Assembly (NCBI GenBank): GCA_028692745.1
Contig: JAQUWR010000004.1
Location: 1-35,616 of the forward strand
DNA from: Minisyncoccota bacterium
Lineage (GTDB): Bacteria; Patescibacteriota; Minisyncoccia; Minisyncoccales; Minisyncoccaceae
Length of the DNA: 35,616 nucleotides
Reading direction: 5' to 3'
The translations under genes and the position numbers were made by a program. The notes beneath the pieces are model-generated. The model searched no databases and was not told the origin of the DNA. It worked only from the letters and a program-made list of their open reading frames with translations. This document shows positions 26,989 to 35,616 of this stretch, piece by piece. Within the stretch, counting starts at the first letter, position 1. Each line of letters starts with the position of its first letter.

Positions 26989-27697
26989 AATAATAGGTAA
27001 TATTTTTAATGTTTGTCTTTATCAGCCTTTGCTGAATTTTTTGGTACTTTTATATAATTTTTTAGGAAATTTTGGTTTATCAATTATTGTTTTAACCTTA
27101 ATTATAAAAGTAGCAACCAATCCTTTAAATAAAAAATCTTTAGAATCGCAAAAGAAAATGACAGAAATGCAACCTTTAATTAAAGAGTTGCAAAAGAAAT
27201 ATAAAGACAAAGAGCAGCAAGGAAGAGAGTTACTTAAACTTTATCAAGAACACAAATTTAATCCTTTTGCTGGTATTCTTGTTCTTTTTTTACAGCTCCC
27301 TATTTTATGGGCTTTGTTTAGGGTTTTTCAAGCTGGAATAGAAATAAGCAAAATAGGACCATTTATTTATTCTTTTATTCCTGTTCCAGAAATAATAAAT
27401 CCAATGTTTTTAAGCATTGATTTATCTCAACCAAGTATATTAATAGCAATTATTACAGCAGTAACACAGTTTATTCAAGTAAAAACTACACCAATGCAAC
27501 CTGCTAAAAAAGAAGGAGATAAAGAAAAAGATCAAATGGAGCAAATGACGGAAATGATTCAAAAGCAAACTTTATTTATTATCCCAATTATTACTTTTTT
27601 TGTTTTGTTTAAATTACCAGCAGCTTTAGGTTTGTATTGGATGTTAACTACAATTTTAAACATTTTCCAACAAAGAAAAATATTTAATAAAAAATAA
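26981..27697 (+). CDS. yidC: Membrane protein insertase YidC/Oxa1
   Basis: NFGLSIIVLTLIIKVATNPLNKKSLESQKKMTEMQPLIKELQKKYK; follows rnpA. Confidence 0.96.
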   Translation: MFEIIGNIFNVCLYQPLLNFLVLLYNFLGNFGLSIIVLTLIIKVATNPLNKKSLESQKKMTEMQPLIKELQKKYKDKEQQGRELLKLYQEHKFNPFAGILVLFLQLPILWALFRVFQAGIEISKIGPFIYSFIPVPEIINPMFLSIDLSQPSILIAIITAVTQFIQVKTTPMQPAKKEGDKEKDQMEQMTEMIQKQTLFIIPIITFFVLFKLPAALGLYWMLTTILNIFQQRKIFNKK

Positions 27698-27699
27698 AC

Positions 27700-28167
27700 A
27701 TGGAAGAAAAAGAAGAAATCGAAAAAATAATTAAAGAGTTTTTTTTAAAAGCAGGATCAGAAGCTGAAATTAAAAAAATAAATATAGAAAAAGAAGAAGA
27801 TGGTAGAGAATCTTTAGTTGTTAATATTAAAACTAAAGAAGCTAATATTTTTATTGGAAAACAAGGACTCGTTCTTTCTGACACGCAATTATTATTAAGA
27901 AAGATAATAAAAAAGAAAACACAAAAAGATTATTTTTTAAATTTAGACATTGATGATTATAAAAAATACAAAGAAGATTATTTAAGAGAGTTAGCTCAAA
28001 ATACTGCTAATGAAGCGATTAGAGATAAAGAAAAAAAAGAATTATTATTGCCGGCTTCTTTTGATAGAAGAATAGTCCACCTAGAATTAGAAAAAAAACT
28101 AGACGTTAAAATTGAAAGTGTTGGAGAAGGAGAAAATAGAAAAATTATTATAGAGCCAATACTTTAA
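27700..28167 (+). CDS. Jag/KhpB-like KH-R3H RNA-binding protein
   Basis: IKTKEANIFIGKQGLVLSDTQLLLRKII (KH) and PASFDRRIVHLELEKK (R3H-like); follows yidC. Confidence 0.9.
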   Translation: MEEKEEIEKIIKEFFLKAGSEAEIKKINIEKEEDGRESLVVNIKTKEANIFIGKQGLVLSDTQLLLRKIIKKKTQKDYFLNLDIDDYKKYKEDYLRELAQNTANEAIRDKEKKELLLPASFDRRIVHLELEKKLDVKIESVGEGENRKIIIEPIL

Positions 28168-29945
28168 ACATTACTTTGACCGTATTTTTTAGCATCTCTA
28201 ATTTTAATAATCTCTTCAGGAGTAGTTGTTATTATTTGATCTTCAGTATATGAAGCAACAATACTAATAGCTACGTGTTTTTGTCCAGCGAAAAATATTC
28301 CCTCCCCTACAGGACTTTCTAAAAGAAGGAATTTTTCTTGTTCAGTTAAATTAAAAGTTTTTTGGACTAAGTCAATTGAAGCCGGGCTTTGCTTTAAAAG
28401 CAACTGTAAAGAAGAGTTGGTAATAATTGGTTTTCCGTAATCTGAGCTAATAAAGTCAGAAACATCTTGAGTAATAGTTGTTACTCCTAGCCAATACTTT
28501 CTAGCTCTTTTACATATTCCATACAAAAAGGAAGCTCCATCAGATTGTTTCATCATCCACCAAGCCTCATCTATAACTAAAATCCTCTTTTTAAGAGATA
28601 CTCTTATAGTATTCCAGATATAACGCATAACAATAAATAATGCGATTGGTCTTAATTCATCTTCCATATCTCTAATACCAAAAACAACTAAAGGTTTGTC
28701 CATTGAAAGGTTTGAACGTTGATTGAAGAAAGAAGCAAACGTTCCTTTAGTAAATTTTCTTAATCTTTCTACTAAGTTTTCTGCGCCTTGCATTGTTTCT
28801 AAAACAGACTCTAAGTCAGATAATATTGGAATGTTACTATTCCATTTTTTAGGATCAGAATAAGGAGTAATGTCTTTGGCAGCATAAGTTTCCATTAAGG
28901 CTCTATCCATAATCGCATCTTCTTCCGGAGTCATTCCGTTTAACATTATCCTCATTAATCCCACGAGGTTAATTATATTATTTCTTAAAACATCTTCTGG
29001 GGTTTCACCTTCTCTTGGTTCTGGTAAATCAAAAGGATTAATATGCGTTTCAGAGCTTAAAGATATTTTAAAGAAAGCTCCGTCAACAGCTTCAGTTAAT
29101 GGTTTATACTCATTTTCTGGATCAATAATAATACACCCGGTATCCATCATTAAAGACCTTAATACTTCCAGCTTTACAGCATAAGATTTTCCAGATCCTG
29201 ATTTAGCAAAAATAACCATGTTAGCGTTTTCTAAACTAAACCTATCAAAAAGAATAAGAGAGCGATTGTGTTTATTTACACCAAACAATATTCCCTCGTT
29301 AGAGCTTAAATCAAAAGATATAAAAGGAAATAAACTAGACAAAGGATCAGTATTTAAAGTGTTATGTATTTGAATAAGATCCATTCCATAAGGCATGCAA
29401 GAAATCATTCCTTCTTTTTGTTGAAGTAATGCTGGCTTAATATATATTAATCTTGATTCAAGAACAGACCTTATTTTTGTTTCGATTAACTCTAGTTCTT
29501 TTTTATTATCAGTATAAATTGTGATATATAAACCAAATTTAAACATTTTTTCTTGAGCGGTTTGAAGTTTATCTCTAAGGTCTTCTAAGTCTTGATAAGC
29601 AACCTCTAGGGCTGGGTCTCTGATTAAACCTTTTTCTTGTCTTTCAATTATTTCTGATTGTACTTCTGTTACACTTTTTCTTAGTTGTCTTAATATGGTT
29701 CCAGTTTCAATGGGATGAAAGAAGAAAGAAAGATCAAAAGGAACGTCCATGTTAATAATTGGAGCTAACCAGCCCATTGTTAGATAACGAGGATAAGAAA
29801 AAACAAAATATGTTTTAGCAATTTTTTCTTCAATGTTTACGAAGTTTTGATTTATTTCAATTGCCGGAGGAGCAATAATGTCCTTTATTCCAGTAACTTC
29901 TTGTTCAAATAATTTTTGTTTTTTAGGTTGGTTAAATAAATTCAT
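28164..29945 (-). CDS. VirB4/TraC-family conjugation-like ATPase
   Basis: VIFAKSGSGKSYAVKLEVL Walker A, CIIIDPENEYKPL, RILVIDEAWWMM Walker B. Confidence 0.92.
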   Translation of the reverse strand: MNLFNQPKKQKLFEQEVTGIKDIIAPPAIEINQNFVNIEEKIAKTYFVFSYPRYLTMGWLAPIINMDVPFDLSFFFHPIETGTILRQLRKSVTEVQSEIIERQEKGLIRDPALEVAYQDLEDLRDKLQTAQEKMFKFGLYITIYTDNKKELELIETKIRSVLESRLIYIKPALLQQKEGMISCMPYGMDLIQIHNTLNTDPLSSLFPFISFDLSSNEGILFGVNKHNRSLILFDRFSLENANMVIFAKSGSGKSYAVKLEVLRSLMMDTGCIIIDPENEYKPLTEAVDGAFFKISLSSETHINPFDLPEPREGETPEDVLRNNIINLVGLMRIMLNGMTPEEDAIMDRALMETYAAKDITPYSDPKKWNSNIPILSDLESVLETMQGAENLVERLRKFTKGTFASFFNQRSNLSMDKPLVVFGIRDMEDELRPIALFIVMRYIWNTIRVSLKKRILVIDEAWWMMKQSDGASFLYGICKRARKYWLGVTTITQDVSDFISSDYGKPIITNSSLQLLLKQSPASIDLVQKTFNLTEQEKFLLLESPVGEGIFFAGQKHVAISIVASYTEDQIITTTPEEIIKIRDAKKYGQSNV

Positions 29946-29948
29946 ATT

Positions 29949-30590
29949 TTATTTTATTAATTCAGGTGGCAAATCAGGGAAATAGCCCATTTCTGATTGT
30001 TTAGGATGATGTAAGCTCCACAAAAGCTCAACAATATCTTCTGTGTTTAAAGGAATTGATTTTAATCCGCAACGCTTTAAACCAAGAGATACATATTCCA
30101 TTCTTTGCCATAATTGATATTTTCCTGTTTGAAAATTTTGTTCAGTTAAATTAGCAGCACTAGGAGTTTGACTTTTTTTACTAGAAGAGGCTCCAGCTAT
30201 TTCAATTAAGGGATGATAAGGAACAATAACATAAAAATTTTTACTCATAATAGAACCCTCTGCTACAATTTCTTCAATAAATTTTCTATAATCAGCAGTT
30301 TGTATTTTAAGAAGTTCATTTTTTTGTTCGTTTTCTAATGTTCTAATTTTATCTATATAACCAGTAATATTTACTTTTCTTGAGCTAACAATTATTTGAC
30401 AAGAAAAATCTAAAGAATTTAAAAAGTTTTGAAAATTAAAAACAATAGCACTTTGTTCTTCTTCAGATTTTAAAGCAAAGTTAATAGAAGAAACCATTAA
30501 AATTGCTTTTAAGGATTTATCTTTCATTACCATGACACCCTCTCTTATTTGTTCAACTGGAATAAATTGTTGTGAGGAGTTTGCAGACAT
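29949..30590 (-). CDS. TraC N-terminal-like protein encoded separately from the ATPase
   Basis: FIPVEQIREGVMVMKDKSLKAILMVSSINFALKSEEEQSAIVFNFQNFLNSLDF; immediately upstream of the VirB4-like ATPase. Confidence 0.78.
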   Translation of the reverse strand: MSANSSQQFIPVEQIREGVMVMKDKSLKAILMVSSINFALKSEEEQSAIVFNFQNFLNSLDFSCQIIVSSRKVNITGYIDKIRTLENEQKNELLKIQTADYRKFIEEIVAEGSIMSKNFYVIVPYHPLIEIAGASSSKKSQTPSAANLTEQNFQTGKYQLWQRMEYVSLGLKRCGLKSIPLNTEDIVELLWSLHHPKQSEMGYFPDLPPELIK

Positions 30591-30591
30591 T

Positions 30592-30999
30592 TTAAAAATA
30601 TATTTTTTTATTTAATTTTTCGATTCGACCACTGTCTTTTATTTTTAATTTTGTTTTTTCTTCTTTTACTTCTACTTTATTTGATTTTTTAGTTGGAAGG
30701 AAAACAGGCGTTTCTTTTCTTTCCCATTTATATAATTTTGTATTTAAATTAAAGTTTATGAAATTTTTTATAACAAGCGGAATTCCTAATCCTTCAATTT
30801 TTACAAAAGCTAAGGCGAGCGCTATGCCGAATACAAGGCCGCAAATAAGAACATATAAAAAGAAATTGGTTTGGGCTAAAGAAAAGTATAAGAAAAAAGA
30901 AATTCCCAATGCTCCACCAATGTAAACACTTTGTTTTAAAGTAAATGGTCCTAAAAGTTTAGGATCATGTTCTATAAATTGTGGTACTTGAAATGGCAT
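30592..30999 (-). CDS. PrgI-family membrane protein
   Basis: FQVPQFIEHDPKLLGPFTLKQSVYIGGALGISFFLYF with two TM helices; position upstream of TraC/VirB4 genes. Confidence 0.82.
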   Translation of the reverse strand: MPFQVPQFIEHDPKLLGPFTLKQSVYIGGALGISFFLYFSLAQTNFFLYVLICGLVFGIALALAFVKIEGLGIPLVIKNFINFNLNTKLYKWERKETPVFLPTKKSNKVEVKEEKTKLKIKDSGRIEKLNKKIYF

Positions 31000-31001
31000 A
31001 A

Positions 31002-31445
31002 TTATAATACTTCCCTATAAGGGTCATAACTATCATATTTTATTGGTTTTTCTTTTTTTTCTATTATAGCATCTTTTTGAATTTTTGCATCTTCTTCTAG
31101 GGGAATATTTTCAAAATAATTATCACTATATATTTTATTTAAAGAAACTCTTAAATGTCTGAAAATAGCATACGTTAATTCTTTAATAATTTGATTAGCA
31201 ACAGATTCTTCAATATTTAATTCTAATTCTAAAGTAATTGGCAGTTCTTTTAAAGGAAGAAGTCCCATTAAAGTTCTTCCAGTGTATTTAGCAACCAAAG
31301 AAGATTGTTCTTCTGTTAAATTAAGACGACTGCAAATTGTTTTTACAGCTTCATTATTGTTTTCAGAAAAGATAGCTTCTTTTAAATCTTCAGGAAGCTT
31401 TTCATATGTTTTCCAGAAAAATTCTTTTGATGGTTCTTTTTCCAT
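31002..31445 (-). CDS. Hypothetical helical protein at the head of the T4SS-like operon
   Basis: 147-aa ORF; start-proximal promoter TTGATA (31487-31482), 18 bp, TAAAAT (31463-31458). Confidence 0.75.
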   Translation of the reverse strand: MEKEPSKEFFWKTYEKLPEDLKEAIFSENNNEAVKTICSRLNLTEEQSSLVAKYTGRTLMGLLPLKELPITLELELNIEESVANQIIKELTYAIFRHLRVSLNKIYSDNYFENIPLEEDAKIQKDAIIEKKEKPIKYDSYDPYREVL

Positions 31446-31495
31446 AATAATAATTGTATTTTATCATACAAAGGAAGGGTTTATCAAGGGCAATA

Positions 31496-31524
31496 TTGAC
31501 AAATAAGTATTAATAGTTTATTAT
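31496..31524 (+). promoter_or_regulatory. Promoter of the SPFH gene
   Basis: TTGACA 31496-31501, 17 bp, TATTAT 31519-31524; followed by a leader with CCCTAAAAGGG hairpin and AAAGGAG at 31568-31574. Confidence 0.75.
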
Positions 31525-31582
31525 ATATGTATACCCTAAAAGGGTTTATCGTAACTTGAAAACAAAAAAAGGAGAAAAGAAA

Positions 31583-32833
31583 ATGTCAAAAGAAATGGAA
31601 GAAAAGTTTGCAACAGAGAAAAAAACCTTTCTCAAAGGGCTTTTCATTATTGCAGGCTTTGCAATTATTGCCATTATCTTGGCTTTATTTGTTGGTATTG
31701 CTGGAGGAATAATTGGAATAATTATTATTTTAATAGCCACCTTTATTGTTCTTTACTTTATCTGGGCGCCCAATGATGTTTTTGGGACATTTCCAGAAGA
31801 AGGATTTGCTATAATCCTTGTTGAGGGAATGGGATTTAAAAAGCTTTTTCTTAAATTTAAAGATTTTGGCTTTGATTTAAACTGGAATATAGTTAAAGAA
31901 AGCGACAAGAAGATACACCAAAAAGAAATTAAAGGAATGTGCTTTTTTCTTTGGCCGTTTCAGCGAAGATATGTTTATAGGCTGAAATGGACAAAATATT
32001 CAGAGAAAGGAGAAAGCATTTCTAAACAAGAGGTTTTAAAATCAGTCCTTGTCAAGTCCTATGTTTATTTTGTTGGAATTTCTTCAGCCGAAGATCACAG
32101 TCTGATGCCAATTAATATTGGTTTAGCTGTTGAGATGAGAATAATTAATCCAGTTAAAGCGATATATAAAATACAAAATTGGTATGGAAGCGCTGCTAAT
32201 TTTATTCAAGGCGGTGTTAGAGATGAAATAAGAAAGAGAGATTATATTGAATGGATTAATCTTTCTGAATCTATTTCCCTTGGAGATTATTTTGAAAAAG
32301 AAATGAAGGATTCAACAATTGAAAAGATAAGAGAAGATTTTGGTGTTGAAGTTGTCAAAATAAAAGTGGTTCAAATTGAACCATCAGACAAAAGATATAT
32401 CGAAGCTTCTACTAGAAAAAAACTTGCTGAATTTGAAAAAGAAGCGATTGTGGTTGAGGCTGATGCTGAAAAAATAAAAAGAACAACCGAAGCAATTGGT
32501 CCAATCATTGATTCAATTTCAGAAATGACAGGACAATCAAAAACCGAGGTTCAAAGCCAGTGGAAAGATGATCCAGAAAATTTTGAAAAAAAATACGAGA
32601 AATCGATAATAAGAATCAATGATCTTTTGAAAGCGCAAATAGCAGGAGATAAATACATAAAGATAGAAACTTCTGCTGGAGGAAAAGAAGGAGGCAATCC
32701 TCTTTTAGAACTTATAGCTCTTTCACAAATAATTTCTCAACAAGTATCAAAAAATCAAAACCCTTCTCAAACAGAAAACAAAAAAAAGAGAAGCGGAAAA
32801 GAAGTGATGGAAGATCTTGGGTATTATGATTAA
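31583..32833 (+). CDS. SPFH/Band 7-like membrane protein
   Basis: N-terminal TM hairpin, FPEEGFAIILVEG..., VGVEVVKIKVVQIEPSDKRY-type segment, EFEKEAIVVEADAEKIKR. ATG 31583 follows a Shine-Dalgarno; the track TTG start at 31556 is upstream of it. Confidence 0.82.
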   Translation: MSKEMEEKFATEKKTFLKGLFIIAGFAIIAIILALFVGIAGGIIGIIIILIATFIVLYFIWAPNDVFGTFPEEGFAIILVEGMGFKKLFLKFKDFGFDLNWNIVKESDKKIHQKEIKGMCFFLWPFQRRYVYRLKWTKYSEKGESISKQEVLKSVLVKSYVYFVGISSAEDHSLMPINIGLAVEMRIINPVKAIYKIQNWYGSAANFIQGGVRDEIRKRDYIEWINLSESISLGDYFEKEMKDSTIEKIREDFGVEVVKIKVVQIEPSDKRYIEASTRKKLAEFEKEAIVVEADAEKIKRTTEAIGPIIDSISEMTGQSKTEVQSQWKDDPENFEKKYEKSIIRINDLLKAQIAGDKYIKIETSAGGKEGGNPLLELIALSQIISQQVSKNQNPSQTENKKKRSGKEVMEDLGYYD

Positions 32834-32860
32834 AATTATCAAATACCCATTTTTTATTTT
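32819..32860 (+). terminator. Rho-independent terminator of the SPFH gene
   Basis: GGGTATT-A-TGAT TAAAATT ATCA-AATACCC followed by ATTTTTTATTTT; overlaps the stop codon. Confidence 0.72.
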
Positions 32861-34872
32861 AATTCTTGACTTATATCGATATCCGAGTCTTTTTTTAGTC
32901 TTTCATTTAAGATTATTTGTAGTTTTTTTTCAACTTTTTTAAAATGTTCTTCCATTGGTTTGTTCATTCCAGATGATTGAATTGGGAGTTCTGAGGCGAC
33001 ATAATCTTTTGCCTTTTTCATTTCTTTAAATTCTTTTTTTAATGCATCATTTTCATTAAGGGCATTTCTTTGACCATGAGTCATGTTTTTCCCAAGATTT
33101 TTAAGATTTTTATCATCAACTTTTATAATATGTTCAAGCGTTAAGTTAGAAAATAAAGTAGTGTCTTCAAGGGCATCGTTTTGTTCTCGTGTTCCAAAGT
33201 CTTTGATATTTTTAAGATATTTGTCATCAGACAAAGCAGCCCGAACACCGATATCTTCATAAGACTTTATTCTTATTTTTTCCCTTGCTTCTTTTGGTGG
33301 CATACTATTAATTGTTGCTTGAGTGGTTTTTCCTGTTAATTTTTCAGAGTATTCAGGAGCATATTTAGCAGCGTTTTTAAAATTAAAATTCCAACCTTTA
33401 AGCATTTCTTTGTTTTTTTCATTAGCAACCCATTCCATTGTTTCGTCATCTAAATCTCGCTCATCTATAGAAGCACTAATAGCTGCTAATTTTTGTCTCA
33501 TTCCTGGAGCCGTTGTTGGTTTACTTTTTGCGATAGACAATCTTTTTTCTTTGTCTATTTTTTTCATATTCTCTGTTTCTTCTTTTATTAATTTTTCTTC
33601 TTCAGTATCTGCTTTGCCTAAAGGAGATAATCCTAAAGGTTCTTTTATTTCTCTTTGAACCCATCTTTTTACTTCTCCTTTTTCTGCTTCTCCGCCCGTT
33701 AGTGCCCCTTGAGCAGCTCCCTTAAACGCCCCTCGTAGTGTTCCAAGCCTTGCTTCTGATTTATATCCAGCATTTGCTCCTGAAGCAAAACCAAGAGCAG
33801 CACCGGTTCCTCCAGCAACAATAGCGGTTTTGGCTTTTCCTCCTATGTTTTTTGCCACTCCACTTATCTTTGCTCCTACTGCTCCTCCTGAAGACATTGT
33901 AGTAAAGAAACCTATTGCCATGAATATAAAGGGCATGGCAAAAGTAAATAATGTGCCAAAAACTGATATGCCACTTGAATCAGCGAACATGCCTCCTGCA
34001 GCCATTTCTACCATTGCTACATTTGAAAGGTAAATGAAAAATCCAGCAGGAATACCTATTACGTTCCATTGTATAAATTGAGTCCACCATTCATCCCAAT
34101 AACAATAGCTAGGAAAAACCATTGTTATATATTTTGACTTAGGAAAAACTTTTGAAGCAAAAGCAATAGGAGAAACAATAATTAAAATCCATAGCATGAT
34201 ATATCTTGCTGCAAAAAGCAAAGCGTAAAGTAAATATATTACAGCAGAAAATATACCAAAAAAGAAAAAAACAATTAATGCAACAAAATCCATATTTCGA
34301 TTTTCTTGTATGGATTGTTTCAGAAAATTAACGAGATCTCCCCTTATACCTTCTTGCATAAAATAATAAGTTAATGAGTTTGAAGCATCAATAATAAGTC
34401 CGCAAATAACAGGAGTGAAATTAATTAAAATTGCAATAAGTACAAAATTAATTAAAGATTTTTTTGCTTGAACCTCTTGGCTACCCAAAATAATATTTAT
34501 TGCAATAACAACTAATCCAAATATTAAAGCAACATTAGCTAAATTTCTTGTTATTTCCCATCCTGTTCCTACCAATGTATTGTATCTAGGGTCGCCCAAG
34601 CTAAGACCACTGTTGGTCATACTTATTTGAAGGAAGTCAGGACCAGCTACCCAGTTTAAAAAAGAAAGAGCAGCTGCTGGTATTCCAGCAACTAAACTAG
34701 CGATTAAACCAAAAAAAGCACTGAGAATAGAGTTAGCCATATCGTCTAGGTTTATCCCAAGAGCATTTACAATTCCTCCGAGTATATCAGGAGCAGCGCT
34801 TGCCATTAAAGGTAAAAATAACAAACCAATAATAACAAAAACAATAGATTTTTGTATGTGATTTTTATTCAT
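32854..34872 (-). CDS. VirB6/TrbL-like multi-TM protein with a long soluble C-terminal tail
   Basis: Signal-like N terminus, several TM helices, WILIIVSPIAFASKVFPKSKYI; Gly/Ala-rich linker then charged tail. Confidence 0.78.
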   Translation of the reverse strand: MNKNHIQKSIVFVIIGLLFLPLMASAAPDILGGIVNALGINLDDMANSILSAFFGLIASLVAGIPAAALSFLNWVAGPDFLQISMTNSGLSLGDPRYNTLVGTGWEITRNLANVALIFGLVVIAINIILGSQEVQAKKSLINFVLIAILINFTPVICGLIIDASNSLTYYFMQEGIRGDLVNFLKQSIQENRNMDFVALIVFFFFGIFSAVIYLLYALLFAARYIMLWILIIVSPIAFASKVFPKSKYITMVFPSYCYWDEWWTQFIQWNVIGIPAGFFIYLSNVAMVEMAAGGMFADSSGISVFGTLFTFAMPFIFMAIGFFTTMSSGGAVGAKISGVAKNIGGKAKTAIVAGGTGAALGFASGANAGYKSEARLGTLRGAFKGAAQGALTGGEAEKGEVKRWVQREIKEPLGLSPLGKADTEEEKLIKEETENMKKIDKEKRLSIAKSKPTTAPGMRQKLAAISASIDERDLDDETMEWVANEKNKEMLKGWNFNFKNAAKYAPEYSEKLTGKTTQATINSMPPKEAREKIRIKSYEDIGVRAALSDDKYLKNIKDFGTREQNDALEDTTLFSNLTLEHIIKVDDKNLKNLGKNMTHGQRNALNENDALKKEFKEMKKAKDYVASELPIQSSGMNKPMEEHFKKVEKKLQIILNERLKKDSDIDISQELK

Positions 34873-34881
34873 TTTTTGTAG

Positions 34882-34939
34882 TTTACAATATTTATAAAAA
34901 ATACTATAATAATTATATCATATATTATTTTAAAATCAA
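34882..34939. promoter_or_regulatory. Face-to-face promoter pair between the VirB6-like and downstream genes
   Basis: Plus TTTACA 34882-34887, 17 bp, TATAAT 34905-34910; minus TTGATT (34939-34934), 16 bp, TATAAT (34917-34912); the -10 boxes form the palindrome TATAATAATTATA 34905-34917. Confidence 0.5.
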
Positions 34940-34943
34940 TAAA

Positions 34944-35270
34944 ATGTTAGGATTAAAAATTAATCCAGAGTTAATAATTATTTTTCCTTTTGCCTTAATG
35001 CTTGACGCTATAGGAATAATTCTTGTTTGTTTTGGGTTAGATGATGTAGGGATTACAGACACGATAGGGCTTGTTTTTTTAGGGTCATGGCTCTGGTTTA
35101 GAAAAGGAATAAAGGTAAAAATTGACAGAAAAGACTTTAAAAGAGGTTTTAAGTTTTTAGGAGCAACTATTGGTGAATATATTCCTTATTTAGGAGCTCT
35201 TCCTTTTTGGACAATTACAGTTTTTTTTACCTTGAAAGAATCTAACGAAGGACCAAACAATGAAGATTAA
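34944..35270 (+). CDS. Small membrane protein of unknown function (108 aa)
   Basis: ORF with TM segments IIFPFALMLDAIGIILVCFG and YLGALPFWTITVFFTL; upstream of a VirB2-like ORF. Confidence 0.75.
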   Translation: MLGLKINPELIIIFPFALMLDAIGIILVCFGLDDVGITDTIGLVFLGSWLWFRKGIKVKIDRKDFKRGFKFLGATIGEYIPYLGALPFWTITVFFTLKESNEGPNNED

Positions 35271-35279
35271 AAATATTAC

Positions 35280-35616
35280 ATGAAACCATATCAAATCATA
35301 TTAATTTTAATTTTAATTCTTGTTCCTTTTTTTGCTTATGGTCTTGAAAATCAATACGAGGGATTTGATGCATCAGAAGATGCAGCTAATATTTTTGAAT
35401 ATTTTGTAAAAGTAGCTATTTCTGCAGGAGCAATAATAGCTGTTTTAGTTATTATTTATAATGGAGTTAATATAATTATTGCTCAAGGAGAAACAGCTAA
35501 AATAATAATTGCCAAAGAAAGAATTATAGCTGTATTTGTAGGATTGCTTGTTCTTTTAGGTGTATATATTATTGCTTCAACAATTAATCCGGACTTAGTG
35601 ATAATAAAAATAGAAA
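35280..35616 (+). CDS. VirB2/TrbC-like small membrane protein, truncated by the window end
   Basis: Not in the track; translates MKPYQIILILILILVPFFAYGLENQYEGFDASEDAANIFEYFVKVAISAGAIIAVLVIIYNGVNIIIAQGETAK...; signal peptide plus two TM helices. Confidence 0.6.
   Translation, partial: MKPYQIILILILILVPFFAYGLENQYEGFDASEDAANIFEYFVKVAISAGAIIAVLVIIYNGVNIIIAQGETAKIIIAKERIIAVFVGLLVLLGVYIIASTINPDLVIIKIE

Noticed and set aside
33323-34033. Plus-strand ORFs opposite the VirB6-like gene
   Set aside because: Antisense frames with skewed composition and no initiation signal.

Overview
AT-rich, gene-dense bacterial chromosomal segment. Small ribosome-era core genes, a split VirB4-like ATPase, a stand-alone 5'-3' exonuclease, Parcubacteria-style T4SS-like genes and minimal intergenic space suggest a Patescibacteria/CPR (Parcubacteria-like) genome; this lineage call is inference. 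Left to right: a complete F1Fo ATP synthase operon (minus strand, epsilon to a); a Mur ligase, ruvA, rpsT, holA, mutM, a response regulator and histidine kinase, a 5'-3' exonuclease and tsaE; a degenerate DHH-fold protein with a PilB/GspE ATPase; an unannotated minus-strand structured RNA with its own promoter and terminator (6S-like architecture); ruvB; a lamin-tail-domain protein; an AbiEii-type nucleotidyltransferase pair; yebC, ruvC, tyrS; a HEPN / wHTH-nucleotidyltransferase pair; PBP1A; a dnaN-dnaA-(DnaA boxes)-rpmH-rnpA-yidC-jag origin region; and a T4SS-like cluster (VirB4-like ATPase, TraC-N-like protein, PrgI-like protein, SPFH protein, VirB6-like protein, VirB2-like protein truncated at the window end). 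The most interesting signals are the 6S-like RNA locus, a recurring promoter geometry that predicts leaderless mRNAs, a palindrome whose two ends are the -35 boxes of divergent promoters, an operator-like cluster between a toxin-antitoxin-like operon and PBP1A, and a DHH protein whose catalytic motifs look eroded. All family calls are from reading motifs; no searches were run.
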